A stretch of DNA of 64,000 nt from Owenia fusiformis (taxonomy: Eukaryota; Annelida; Polychaeta; Sabellida; Oweniidae): the NCBI GenBank assembly GCA_903813345.2, contig CAIIXF020000004.1, positions 16,541,513 to 16,605,512 of the forward strand, given 5' to 3'. Shown in pieces: positions 21,354 through 35,600 of this stretch. The notes under the pieces were generated by a model, which was given only the letters and a program-made list of their open reading frames with translations, did not search any database and was not told the origin of the DNA. The translations under genes and the position numbers were made by a program. The stretch's first letter is position 1. Each line of letters opens with the position of its first letter.

Positions 21354-22499
21354 ATGTTAACATTAAGGTAAGAGTGTATGTTACTCATAACATTTTCTTA
21401 GGATAACATTTCTTGAATTGATGAATATGCAAAAATTATTCTTAGCATATCATCCTTCATTTCATTATTTGAATAATCAATCTGGAGATAAACTCAAATA
21501 AGGAAGTGTGTTATAAAACATCATCATATATGTTCAATGTTTTTTCAGAAGCTGGATCAAAATATTTGTCTTACTAAAATTATTGGCAAAGGTATGATGT
21601 ACTTAATTCTTGTACTGTATTTATGATTTTAATAGCACTGTACCTCGTGAATCATTACTGATAAACAAGATACAGAAAACCTGTTCAAAGTAAATGCTAT
21701 AATAAGGCATCATAGAAATTATCATAAAGAGAGGTATTTAGAATTTCTTAGCAACTTATAAATAATAAAAAAGAGACTTCTACAAACCATCAGTGTAAAA
21801 CTTACAAGTGATAGCACAGTGTGAAAAACAAGCACCAGAGACTAAACAAAGGTGGCATCAAAGCACCTAGTACAGATGGATATAAACAAACAAACAAAGC
21901 AACTTACACACACACACACAGGTTTAACTGCACTCAAACATTAAACAGTCAACTTGACAGGTATTTAGAATTTTTGGGGAAATGCTGCGGTTATGCTCCA
22001 TTGATTAAACAGGGGATCAAACAGCAGGGAACAAACAAGTCCAACCATTCATTTATGAAAACATTTTGAACTAACTTTATGGCACACTAATGACATCTTA
22101 TATGAGTGTGCTGTACTAAAAGCATAGCTTTTAGATCCCCATTGGATCCCCTTATATTGGATTATCATAATCCTAATCCACGAGGAGTTCCTTATATATT
22201 TTAAGTGATGAAACATGTGTTCAAGTACAATGTAACTTTGCATGAAAATTGTAAAAAAAAATGAGGGACGATGGTGAAAATGACGATTGTATTTTGAAAA
22301 AAGCTTGTTGATGGGTAGATTAAACATGGCTTATGAGATAATCCAATTGATCTTGAAACCATTCTTTGAATTTTTCTTAAAGATTATACATTGGCCTTTC
22401 ATATGCATTCATTTTTGTACAGCCAGAAACTACTAGAAAAAAATTATTTACTGTCAAAAATCTGTTGCGATACTTTCCCTCGCTCTTTGACATCTAGCA

Positions 22500-23271
22500 G
22501 TTTTGGCACGTGGACATCACAAAAAGGTTTTCCAGCCAGGTATATCGACTATACCGCAAACAACATCATGCATGTTGTGTGATAGAAATAACATGCAATC
22601 CATTTTTATGTATTTTTACGCTTCTTTTTACAGGTTTATAATTATTTGGAGAAGTAGTTTGTTAGCTGAACATTTTGTCATCTTTCATTTCAATATATTT
22701 GGTTGTTCATCGCATCACATTTGATTTAATTGTAATAATTTGGCAAGAGATCGTAATAACATAGAAATATGTATGTTAATATCAGTTGCTTGTTTTCTTT
22801 TGAACGGAAATGTAAAAAAACATTGACTTGAAGTGAATGCATCATAGCAGACACAAATAAAAAACATATAAAACATATTTTATATGTCTCCGTCATAGTA
22901 AATACTTTATGTTACAACGAGGTAAGTTGGAAATATTTTATTTTTCTATTTACAACCATCCATTCGTATCATCGGCACAATTGTATAGGTGCGGTGTAGG
23001 GTAAAGTTAAGTTAACTGGTTATGAATTGAATCTGGTATTATAAATAGTTAGTCAACTCTATACATTGAAATGGGTCCGAAGCCAGGATTTGCCAAGGGA
23101 GTCACTTTTTGAAAAATTCCAGATGGTTCACTTGTGACAATTTTGGTCCAAAAATAGCCAAAATCACTTAAAAAGTGCTCAGAATGGTGAAAACTGCATG
23201 ATATTGAGAGAATTTTTGGCCTGAATTGTAGTTTGAAGAAATTAGTTCGCATTTTGAAGAAGCAGTAAGAA
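22500..23271 (+). other. Upstream region of copy B, no clear promoter
   Basis: AT-rich flank between the long-TIR element and the first ATG. 23060-23250 resembles part of 19200-19340 (aaaagt...gaaaaattgcagga), suggesting a dispersed repeat in the promoter/5' UTR zone. I see no convincing TATA/initiator arrangement. Confidence 0.4.
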
Positions 23272-23616
23272 ATGAGAGAGATGGCGTCCACCTTCCACTG
23301 GGCGGATTATATCGTGTTTATTGCATTTATTGTAGTATCAATGGCCATAGGAGTATTCTATTCGTGTACCGGTGGAAAGCAAAATACAAATTCAGAATAT
23401 CTGTTAGCAGACAGAAAGCTTCACTTTTTCCCAACGTCAGTGTCGTTAATGGTGTCATTCGCATCATGCATAACAATATTGGGGTTGACGGCAGAGATGT
23501 ACACCGGAGGCTCTCAATTCTAGCTTTACTGTGTCGGTAACTCGTTGGCTGCTCTCATTGCTGAGAGGATATTTGTCCCGTTGATGTACCCCCTACATCT
23601 AACAAGCACATACGAA
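23272..23616 (+). CDS. Copy B exon 1: start codon, first membrane helices, in-frame TAG
   Basis: Encodes residues 1-115 in phase 0 and ends at donor GAA|gtaagt. ATG at 23272 gives the expected N-terminal length; a second ATG at 23281 is also possible. Residues about 10-32 (WADYIVFIAFIVVSMAIGVF) are the first hydrophobic helix. EYLLADRKL and then VSLMVSFASCITILG match the conserved second helix that contributes to the sodium site. TAG replaces codon 84, between GGSQF and LYCVG. The frame continues cleanly to AERIFVPLMYPLHLTSTYE after it, and the alignment to human SLC5A8 needs no gap across this point. A TGG (Trp) to TAG change would explain it. Confidence 0.88.
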
Positions 23617-26600
23617 GTAAGTAGTTTTTTGTTGATTCGCATACTAAGAGGCCATGTTCAATTGTATCAAATTCGGTTTAACACATCCTTTAAATTTATT
23701 GAATGTGAAATGATTCCTTTAAAGATCTTTTAAGCCAAACAATTAAACATTATACCTAATAGATAATTCGCATGTTTCTGTCATGTTATGTTTTCTACAG
23801 TCTCATGTAAAATTAGAATGCATCATTTTTATGGCTTTTCACATATATTCTTATCATTTTTATATTTGTTGAGACGAATGACATGTATATTTTATTTGAA
23901 TGCACCTTTCTTCATTTAAATGGTCTACCGAAACACCTGGCTTTAGCTATATTGTATCTTAAGCTATCTTTGAGAGTTAACATCAGCTGCCCCTAGTCAG
24001 ATCGTCGAGTTGGCCGAGAGGGCTTATGCGCCAGCACGTTCAGGCTAGGCGATTGGGCGCCGTAACCACGAGGTTGCGAGTTCGAGACGCGGTGTGCTCC
24101 GTGCGTTTATTCATTTATGTAAGCTTGATAAAATGAATCTTACAGTGAAGATGATACAAGTATACCGACGGCGACAATGTGTGTTATATAGTTAAAATAT
24201 ATGTGGCAAGGATGTAGATTCATGTAGAAGACATTTGGCTTTCAACCAGGTCAACCAGGTAAGTATATCGACTGCTTAGTCAAAAGGTAAATACGTTTGG
24301 TGCTCGGAGTGAGTCACTAGAGACCTTAAGTTATACGGACGACCTGTACGTGTACCTGTAAATACACGTACACGTACAGGTTTTTTTAAATGTTCCTTTT
24401 GTGCGCCTAAAACAAGTCCTTAGTCACTCGTCGACGGGTACGTGTACGAAACAAGGAATTAGTGGGTATCAGGTGATGAAAGTATGATATTTTAAATCGG
24501 CCTACACACATATCCATAGTGATTCTGTATGGGGGAAGTGTAATTTGCTTAAGGCATACAGATATACCAATGCGTGTTAGGTGTTTGGGTGAGGTAAAGA
24601 TTTATTTATTTATTTCCAATTGTTGCTATGTAGATATTTATCTCTTGATAATTGTCTCTTGATAATTTGAGGAGATTTGTTTGTGTGTTAATCTGCTTGA
24701 TTGCTTGTTTGTTTTATGTAGTGGTTCTTACTATAAAGCACGGTGGTCTGTCTACCTGCCAACATGTCGTTCAGCCTGTTAGCCTGTCGTTCTGACTGCC
24801 AGCCTATCGGTCTGCCAGCCTTTCCGTCTGTCACCCTGTCGGTCTGCCAGCCTGCTGGCATATCGTTCTGTCTGCCAGGCTGTTGCTCTGTCTGCCAGCC
24901 TGCCAACATTCCGGTCTGTCAGCCTGCCAGCATGTCGTTCTGTCTGCCAGTATGTCAGCCTGCCGGTCTGCCAACATGTCGGCCTGTAAAATTGCCGGTC
25001 TGCCAGCCTGCCGGCATTCCGGTCTGTCAGACTCCCAGCCTGTCGTTCTGTCTGCCAGCCTGTCGGACTGCCAGCCTGTCGGTCTGCCAACCTGCCGGTC
25101 TGTCTGTCTGTCTGTCCGTCCGTCCGTCCGTCCGTCCGTCCGTCCGTCCGTCCGTTCGTCCGTCTGTCCACCCGCCCGCCCGCCCGCCCGCCCGCCTGTC
25201 TGTCTACAGTAGTTCGGCCTACTTTTTTCGTTCATGAAGTATTATCTTTCTAAATCCTAAGTTTTGGGCTCAAACAATTTTGAAAAATTCAAAGATGAAA
25301 TAAATAGTACATAGTTATGTAATACTGATCTCACTCACAATCTTTCGCGTACAGGTTCACAACAAGACGACAAAAACGCCCGGCGCTATTGAATTTACAC
25401 GTCAACGGGATTATAAAACAAGTCAGACGTGTCGAATGGAGCATAAAGTTACATGATTTGTTGCGCGCGCATTATGTTTCACGTACAGGTACAGGTACAT
25501 GTTACTATTTGGTGCAATCTTAAGGTCTCTACTATTGCTATTCGCTGAACTTCAGTGGTGCAATAGTGAAGTCCATGTTCTAAGTTATATGATAGTTGAA
25601 GAAAGAATGTGAATAATATCGTTTTAAATTTTTAAATATTTGATATTTCATAGTACACGGTACATAGTTGCAAAAGTTGATCAATACAGGGTACAAGGAA
25701 TGTAAATTGTTCAATAGTACAGGGAGCGAGAAAGTAAGCTGATCATACAGACATACAGTGAAAGTAATGCTAAAAAGGCCGCCTGTTGATGCTTTGAGGT
25801 GTCATCAATTGTTATTTAATCCAAATAAAGTAAACATTATTTTGTAGATTTAGACAATGGCTTTCAGGTCGTATGCATTTTAGTCATTAAATTAACAAGA
25901 ACACTAGATTATACGTGTTACTAAGGTATCAAATTGAAATAAAATAACGAAATTAAATATTAACACGTTAATATAAATGACTATCCGCTATCAGTATTAA
26001 TGCCTATCCGCTACTCAGAATAATTAAAATTGCCTGAACTACATGTGAAGAATCTTTCTACATAACCCCTCGAATGGTCTAATTCACTACCGTCCTCAAA
26101 AACCGATCATTTAATATGTTTTGTTCAAATTCACAAAAATACAGTTGAATAACATACTAGAAAACGTATCCACCTATAACACGATGACACGCAGTTTAAA
26201 TAACTGTTAACTGTTTTTTTTGGTACCTATCAATGTAACATTTTCGAAGGGAAACTTACATGCTCCCTGTACGTTGATATATTTACTGAAATGTATCGTG
26301 TATTGCATTCGAGTTTTGCTTCACTGCGCCCACTATTATATATCTTTGCCTACAGTGGTTTTTTGCCAACAATATTCTACAAACTGCTTGATGAATCAAT
26401 TCTATGTCTGGTAGAACACTAGAAATAAATGTAAAATGTATTTTACGTTCAGAAATATGGGATTAAACCCACGTCCTCCATTTGCAACTTAGCTGTACCC
26501 TGTTTCCCTTTTAATCGTGGTCACGGGGTAGGGTAGTGTGAATTATAAATATTCATTAGATCAACTTGGGCGACCGTTTTATATATGACAGACACATGTG

Positions 26601-29600
26601 ATAAGTGATTATACAATACCTAAATCTTCATCACATGAAGGGTGTCTCAAAAAATGTACCCAAAAGTATATCAAGAGCACAGATAAACCAATCAATATTT
26701 TCAGACATTTTTTGCATGGTCATGTAGCCAAAACATGAAAGTTTTCTCCCCAATACACCATTTTTATTTTAGTCTCTTCTTTTTGATGCTTTAACCATTT
26801 GCCTTTTACAGCACATAATCGATGTAACCTCATATTTCGATGACAGCCTGTATCCGTACTGCTACATTGTTCATCACATTTGATAATAATTCCGGTGGAT
26901 ATGTTTTGGAATTCTCTTTGGATGTTGCCCTTAAGTTGTTCTCGGTCTTTTTGCTTGGAATGAGCATTAAAACACTCCTTCAAATAGCCACAGAGAAAGA
27001 TGTTTGAGGATGACGATGGCAGCTATCAATATGAATATTTATATAAAAAAGGCTATATACATCCAAGAGGATGTCAAGCCGAGATGTGTAAAGAATATGT
27101 AAATGTAAATTATAGATGAATAAAAAAAATATATATTGGCACGTTCGAAAACAAATTTTAAAGACTCATTTGCCATTGAACTGAATCTCCCAATGTTCGC
27201 GTTAGGTTTATGAGTTTTCTCTACAAGTTTGGATCGAGTTACTTCAATAGTATTACCGTAGGTTTAAAATGATGATATTGAACTGATGTTACGCCAGTTC
27301 CACGATTTTAAGTTCACGTGATCGCATCCTGCAATTTGATCGGAGATGATGCGAGAGATGACGTAATGGGGAATCCCCAAGTACGATAGAATATTAAAGA
27401 ATTGTGGGTGCTACTCACTTCTTCTGACCTCTACACTTCATGATTAAATAATGAGCCTCATAAGTGGCCAATACATCAATTCAGTGCTAAATATAGGTCA
27501 GCAAGATACTAGTGTGTATATAAATGTAATAATACAAGCAGTATACTCATTTTGAAAAATCAGATGAATTAATTTTTTTCATGGGGAGATCACAATGGCA
27601 AGCGCATTACTTCCTTTACACTTCTCTTCAAAAGATTGGCAACCTCAGGCACGGGTTGGGATTGTCTAATTCTTTTTTCAAATCTGTGCCCCTCCGTTTT
27701 GTTTTATTTCAAACAAAAAAAGTCTTGCTAAGTCCCCGGGGCTGATAAGTCCTCAAAAGCAAATATTAAATATTAGAAACATTTTGAAATGAGTTATTAT
27801 TGAAAGCATATGTATCATTTATAAACACAAGCATTTGATCTAATGGGTATTTATTATCCATCACTTTTAAAGGAAAAATAAATCCATTGCGAAAAAATCA
27901 GTTTTGTTTTTGCAGATGCACGTTCATCTCGGAGATCATTTTAAGATTAAATTGTTGCTGTTTCAGTGTTTTTAGTGTTTTCTCTATTTTCAAGAATATC
28001 AAACTTTAGTGGATCGTGTTAATGTCATTAATTATATATGTTTAGCAAATAAATGGATCAATGGAGGCAATTAGGTGAGTATGTCTCTGGTACTAGATAC
28101 AAGTGTAAGCTAAAAAGGTACACACATTACTTGCAGTGGAGAGTTCTGTCCAATAAAAAAGCCAGTTGCAGTCATCTTTTGCTGAGGAAAGCAAAGGCAT
28201 AAGGAGGATTATATCAAATAAGTCTAGATTTATTAAGTATTTCGAATGAGTATTTTTTTTACAGTTAGGGGGAAAAGTTCATCATAAAGAATATTATCAC
28301 GTGATGTACCAATATGCATTGCTTCCTGATAATCACTTTTTATTTTCTAAAAAAACTGATCCACTGATAATTGCCAACAGATTATCGAGATTTTTAAACT
28401 TCAAAGACCTAATTACAGATGGCCTGCGGTTGAATCTAATCTACTTATTAAATAAAGAGCCCATTGGTTCCTCTTGGTTTACATGGGAATGACGATTTTC
28501 AAAAATTCATCTTTAGAAGAAAGGGAAATTGGGAATATTTGGAGTCAAGTTACATTTTCATCAATATTATAAGTATTTTCTTCGCAGGATATGTAAATAA
28601 AAATTCAAATATAAAGAGGAAGCAGGGAGCTAAGGTTGCCAAACTTTTGGAGGGGAGTGTATTTGCCAGACAGACGAGAGGATTAGCCTACAACAAGTTT
28701 CAAATCGTGTGTCTAAAAAGGATTTGACAGCATTCTTTAATAAGATAATAAAATGTTCATTTCTCAAAAACAAATTAACTTTTATACATGTTATAATGAT
28801 TAACAAGTTCATCTAAAATGTTTTTATTTCTCAAAACGTTCATGATTCTCGTCATTAATGATAAAATCAGCGGAAAGGTGATAGAAAATGGAATGTTTTT
28901 AAGTTTTTAAGTTTTTATTTTCAATTCAAAGAAAGCACAACAAATAAGTTTTTCAGCATTAGTTGTTCTTTATTTGTTGCAAGGCATTGAAATTTAAAAG
29001 AGATGTTTAATGTTAGAGCCTACAGAGCACAGTGGATATTTTGTTATTTCAATTTGTTGGTTTTTTTAAATTTCAGCCTATGTTTCATTCCATTAATACA
29101 ATACTATTTGTCATCTGTCACTTCTATCGTCAGTACCAATTGAGAGTATTCGTGCAGCCATTACGACTTTTATTGTGCGCCATGATTAAATAAGTATTAC
29201 ATTCTTCAAAAATATTTGGTTTTGAATATACTAGTATTCAGAAACTAACTGTAAGTTCATGAGGTCATTATGAACTCCTCTATTATAAAATGAAATGGCA
29301 GATAAAATTATTTTGATTTGGATTCTTTTCAAAAATCATCTAAAAGTGTGGGAATAGCATGCCAGAATTTGACATATCTTTGAATGATGAATTGGGAATG
29401 ACGATTTTTCAATAGTAGCTCGTTAAAAAATATGTTCCTTAGGGATATGTTGTAATTTGCCCTTTACAAAAGTTGTCTCAATGTATGCTAACCCTTGATT
29501 TGGATTTCATTGAACAATTAAACAATTGTTATATAAAATGTATGATTTTGCTACCAGATTTCAATATCTTTCAGTAAAAGATTCACCAAAAACTATTTCA

Positions 29601-32600
29601 ATATAGAAAATCAAATTGTTGCCAAACTTTTGGAGGGGTGTAAATTGTATGTATGACAAATACAAAAAATGCTTTTATGTGAGGTACACCGATGAAGGGG
29701 GAGATTTGTGGATACATAAAAAATCGAACCCCTGGTCACCAATTGCTGGCTACGCCACTGTTAAGGCTTGATTGATTCAAAGGGGTCTCCTGGATGACAA
29801 ACTTATGGAAGGGAGTGTACTTATCCACGTGGCTCATGTTTTAGACTTCCCGCTACTCTCATTATAATTTTACTTATTTGATGTTTTTCGGATGGCGCTC
29901 TTGGCAGAAATATTCTGCAACTTATTATTAGGGGCGTAGTCAGTAATTTCCTTCAAAATTGAGCTAGAAGCTTCAAATAAAAAGCACTAAAAAGCTCTTT
30001 TCTTTCTCTATCTAATATTCTCATTCGTTTTGGGAGAGGGTGCGATCGCTACGCCTCTTGGCTACGCCTATGAATATTATGTACAATCTTGTTAAATTGC
30101 ACTGTGTGTTGTAATTGGAATGCTGTTAGCCTGAAATAAAAATTATTTATAAAAATTCTCAAGCATACTATCCATAAAACTTGTATAACTTCTACTGCAG
30201 TATCTGTACAGACGCTTCAAATCCCAAGTAGCCCGCCAGTCTTGTATGATCATCGGCAGTGTTGGATTAGTGAGTACTCGAGACACACATATAGTGTGAT
30301 ACAATGCCTAAACCAGAAAAAAATATTTAATATATAGTGGATCAATAAATATTTTTTGAATGGATTTTTAGAATTTATCCAGGGTTAATAAATGTCAATA
30401 ATCGACTTCGTTATCTCAGCAAGGGTCAATATTTACTAGGGATAGGGATATAAAGTGAGTATAACAGCCATCCAATTTATCTTAAAGTGCGTCTCAAAAG
30501 CAACATTTGTACTCTTTCCAATAATATCTCATTTGGTCATATGTGATCATGAATCACTGCCAGGATTATCTTTTTTTCGCACATGGAAGAAAGGGCTAAG
30601 TTAAAAACTTTCTTCAATCAACTGATCCTTATTGTGCAATCAGGTTTGTGTAATTTGGGTTGAGGATTAAATTCTGGTCACAACACCATAAAGCCTCGGT
30701 CACATTTGCTCTACGGCAGCTGTAGCTTCACAGAATCGGTATAGAATACCTAAGGTACCGCTTATCACTATATGGGTCAATTTACGATAATTGATATTTC
30801 AAAAAATACAAAATTCGAAAATTAAAATATTCATATGACTATCTTTTTTTCTTTAATTGTAGAGGAAACACATTATATTTTATAAATTCGTAAGCGGCAC
30901 CATTGGAACTAAATTGGCATTTCGTTACCTGAGCAATTGTCAAAGGAATAAAAAATTAACATATTTTCATTAATCGTTCAAAAAGTCTGGTTTAATTTCA
31001 AATAAGATATTATTTAACACATTTGTGTGTGTCAAACAAGCAATAAACATGTTTCCTTGGATATTAGTATTGAATTGCAAAAATTAAAATGTAAATAAGT
31101 CAACGTTATCGTTTGAAATTATTAGCCGCAAATTATTTTGAAAGACCCCTATGTCAAAACCGATAACTTAGAAATGGGCAAGATACGTTCATACAATTTT
31201 ACATATATACAGTTCCTCTCCGATGCCCTCACTATTTTTTTTAGTTCAAACTTCACAAACTATCAATGTAGTATATGGTATAATGCTCGGTTACGGTAAG
31301 GCACAACACATAGGTTGGCCTTTCGATTTTACATGGAAGCTTAAACCCCCTAATATTACTTCTCCTACGAAGAAATGTAAAAAAGAAGGATTGATAAGGA
31401 GAGCTATTTAGAAGTGTCTAGCTTTTTTTATTCTGTAAGTGATCATCATGGAATTTAGACACATTTTTTAGAATGAGGTGATTTTGACATCCTGAAATAT
31501 TGTATTTGTATTATCAAAAGTTCGTTTCTACAACGTTTTTTTTTGTGAAGCAATGAAATTCCATTTTCTATTTTTAACCGTTACCTTTTGCTTAATAAAA
31601 TAAAAACCTCGTACGAGCAAAATGATATGTGTCTAAGCTAGATGATGAAGTAAAGTATCTTTTAAGATTTTTTAGAATTGGTTCCACTATTCTGGTCATT
31701 CTTGTCAGTAGGAGAAATATGTTACTGCGCAAACCTAGAATCTAACTAATTTAGCGAAGAATAGGGCTTTTTAAACAGGAGACTAAATTGGGGGCTCGTG
31801 CGATCTTGAATGTCATCCTTTCTATTTGACCTTCAAGATTTGACCTTCCGTGACTTTTTCAAGGTCAAAAAAGGTCAAAAAGATCTTTTTTTCAACTTGC
31901 TTCAAATTTACCATTTTTTCAAATCATGTACAAGTTATCAGAAGTTCAAATCTGACTTTAGATTTGAGATTCGACCTTCATTGACGTTCTCAAGGTCAAA
32001 AGGTATTTTTTCAACTTGCTTCAAATTGACCAATTATTTTTTCAAAATCAACAGGAGTTCTCAAAAGTTCAAATTCGGTTATAGATTTGACCTTCAATGA
32101 CATTCTCAAGGTCATAAAATATTTGACCTTCTCAAGGTCAAAAATGTCATTTTTCAACTTGCTTCAAATTGACCAATTCAGTGTTTCAAAATCAACTACA
32201 AGTTCAAATCTGACTTTGGATTTGATATTTCACCTTCAATGACCTTGTCAGGGTCAAAAAATTTTTTTTCAACTCGCTTCAAATTGACCAATTTTTATTC
32301 TTAAAATCATCTACAAGTTCTCAGAAATTCAAATTTGACTTAAGAGTGAACTCATAACATTGTGAGCTACTAGATGGTGACATTTTGTCATGTTAATGCC
32401 TTGTTTTCGTCTCCACCCTCTGAATTTTCAGGGTCATCCCAGGTGTTGGTTTAGTTTAATGTTTTATATGTTGGCAGGGGAATGGGTTCGAGCCCCCCCC
32501 CTTTACTAAAAGCTGGCTATGGGCATATTGCACATGATTTTAAAGTCATTTTGTATCCTCCAACATATACTTAATGAAGTTTTACAATGACAATTCAAAT

Positions 32601-35600
32601 AATTCAAAAGTTGAATAATGATGATCTAAACACTTTTATTAAGCACTTTCATTTCTCAAAATAATAATCTAAAAATATTTTTTCCCAAAGATGATATTTT
32701 AATGTTTGAAGGATACAAAATATTGGACAGCCTAATCTAGTCAACTTGAATTCACGACAGAAATACCTACACTCAATCATATATCTCCATTGTCTGCAAT
32801 CGAAGATGTGTTATCAAAATGTACCTTCTGGCGTAGCTTTCACCAAAATAATACATCAATAGTGTATATTAATATGGCCGATATGTTGGAGGATACAAAT
32901 ATTTGACAAATTGTATACATATAGTATAACATACTTAATTTTGTGACCAAGACATATCAAACATCCCGTTTTCAAGAGCTGGTAGCACATACCTTTTATT
33001 AGCATGCTCAAAAATATCAACGCAATCGATACATTTTAGGTTAAGGAATTCGAGTTTATATTTGCCGAAAAAATAAAATATTTCTTAATTGTCAAAAAAT
33101 CCATCATTAAAGTGATCTTTTTTTAAAAGAAAAGCAATATTCCAAACAGGTACCTTGTGGTAATGATTGCTTAAAGTCTGGTCAACAAAACATAACACAT
33201 TGCATGTCCATGAAATCAACATATATGTCGCAGTCTCTAGTACAACAACAGATTTTTAAAATATCAATTATCGTAAATTGTCCCATATTTCATGCTACAC
33301 ATTTCTCTCGATTTTGGGAAGCAACGGTCGTCGATTAAATGTGACTGAAGCAATGAATAACAAAAGTTTCACACTTAGTTTTACCAAGGACAATTTTATG
33401 TGTTCATTAGTATCCATGAAGGTTCAGTGAACGACAAACCAAAGGGTTTTTGTGTACATTCGCACCCACATTTCAAGGGTAATTCAGAAAAAGATATCCA
33501 GGCTATGTTAAGGGGCATGCATGTAATTTTTCATGAGTCAACTTTCATAAGATGGAAGACAATGATTTTGAACACTTAATTGTGCCACTTCTTTTTCAAT
33601 AGCTACTGGTCATATGCACTGATTTTTGCAATCTCTAAAGCTTTGTACAGAGCGGACTTTGGCCTATTGTGGAAAAGTAATGATTATTCAGTGGTCCGTC
33701 GTCTCATATGAATAAATGACACATCATATTGGAAAGAAGAGACACTTGGCTCAAATGGTAAACTAAATGAAATTGATTTTGGGACCACTAATTTTATATT
33801 TTACAATATTTTGCGACACACTGTATACTGACTTGGGCTGGGATAAGAATTCAAATCTGTGATTGTTGATTTAGGTGGCCATTGCTGGCGTCGTCATGTA
33901 TGCTCCTGCAATAGCTCTAGAGGCAGGTAAGAGGGTTATCATTGTAATTTTGCTATTTTCCTATTACATTTCGATATATCACACTCTAGTAGACTAGTAG
34001 TAGTACTAGTAGTATATCTGCAGTATGTCACTCAACATTTCAGTAACTGATTTATCACACTCTCTAGACTAGTAGTAGTACTAGTAGTATATCTGCAGTA
34101 TGTCACTCAACATTTCAGTAACTGGTCTATCACACTCTCTAGACTAGTAGTAGTACTAGTAGTATATCTGCAGTATGTCACTCAACATTTCAGTAACTGG
34201 TCTATCACACTCTCTAGACTAGTAGTAGTACTAGTAGTTTATCTGCAGTATGTCACTCAACATTTCAGTAACTGGTCTTCCGACGTGGGTCTCTATTTTA
34301 ATTATGGCAGCAGTAGCAACATTCTATACAACACTGGTATGTCAGGCTCTATTAAAGCACATATTATATCTTGCAATCTCGTTTCTGGTTGAACTATATT
34401 GTATTCTATGTATAAAAATAATTTAAGCACACAAAGTAATGAATTGCAAGTGATTTAAGGGAATCCTGTCTTGTATGCGTTTTTCATGTATCCAGATAAA
34501 AAATTTAAGGTATAGCAATTACTAAAGACGAGCTGAGAGTATCTTTCTTAGAAAATTATTGTTTTGCTCAAATATGTTTGATATGTCTCTATTTTCTAAA
34601 AGAGCAAAGTTCTGACTTTTTCTATTATATAGTAGCCCGGACAGAATTGTTCAAGGGTCACCTTTCTTTAGTAACTTTTTTAATTTTCAGTATTATCAAT
34701 ATCTGATTGCATATTTGAAATCTAGAGTATAATTCTGACACAAAAAAATATTTAATGAGAAACTTCTAATTTATTGACATTGCAGGCGTTTATAGTATAA
34801 CTGACGCTTTGATTAAACACAAGAGAGTGCTATGCTACGATGTTCCTGCTTGCCTTTTAACTCACTCGGTCAGTTAGTCATGTTGGTACCAACCTTTACA
34901 TTCTTCGATGGTTTGAACACCACTATAGCCAGAGCGGTCGACCTTTAAGCGCTACCTGCTGTACGCACTACTCTGCCCTTGTTGGTAAAGGGATGGTGAA
35001 CAAACCCTCGGTGAATGTATTAGCAATTGTCAAATAAGTCATTGGTTAATGTTGTCTCCCCTGTGCCCATTTGTCATTTCTCCTCAGCCAGAGCCAGCGG
35101 GAGGCTTCATTTTCTGCAGATCCAACTGCTCTGTTCGCTCTCCTGAGCCATGAGGGTGGGAGTCCTACATTCTTGAACATTCGGTTGAGAGATGTTGATG
35201 GAAATCCTCTACAACCTACTTCAACGGGATAGTAATGAACTTTCCACCCTTTGGCCTCTATCTCCTCAACCAGATCTTGGTACTTTGCGCTTTTGAGTTG
35301 GTGTGCTACCTCAATGCGATCTTCCCAAGGTACTGTCAGTTCTATCATGACAGCAATTCTTTTACCCTCTGAGAATAAAAGCATATCTGGTCTTTGGTTT
35401 GTTGTCGTGATACAGCTGGGAAATGTGAGTCTTTGGAGCTCCCAGTCCTGTGCTTGTTGTAAGATGCCATATCTTCCTCGAGAGGTGTGCCTGCTACCGC
35501 TAGGCAAAACCTTCCCTTTAGGATTTGCGTTAGCACCCACCAAATGTTTCTCTAAGGGTTGCAGAGCTCAGAGCTCCACAGTGGATACATGATGCATCTT

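Larger units (their letters stand above)
18584..22485. mobile_element. 3.9-kb long-TIR DNA element between the two genes
   Basis: Arms of about 310 bases in inverted orientation: 18584-18894 (from GAGCAGGGAAAGTATCGCAA) and about 22181-22485 (to TTGCGATACTTTCCCTCGCT). Shared arm landmarks include AAGCTTTTTCAAAATACA, GAGGGACGAT and GTACAATGTAACTTTGCATG. No transposase frame found. It hosts the Transib-like element (20179-20973) and a small hairpin element (21227-21353). Confidence 0.85.
24260..26149. repeat. Dispersed 1.9-kb repeat in intron 1 of copy B
   Basis: Near-identical to 62146-64000. The left breakpoint is sharp at GTAAGTATATCGACTGCTTA. The right edge is unknown because the second copy runs off the window. 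It encloses the TIR element 24318-25531. Confidence 0.9.

Noticed and set aside
24001-24110. Functional tRNA gene
   Set aside because: A- and B-box-like phrases are present but the acceptor and T stems do not pair.
24743-25237. Long open frames on both strands (up to 164 codons) in the TCTG/CCGT minisatellite, and again at 62621-63105
   Set aside because: Every frame of this low-complexity repeat is nearly stop-free; translations are C/P/S/Q or D/R/Q/G repeats with no start context or homology.
28301-28727. Overlapping short frames in intron 1
   Set aside because: No motif or homology recognised; lengths expected by chance in AT-rich DNA.
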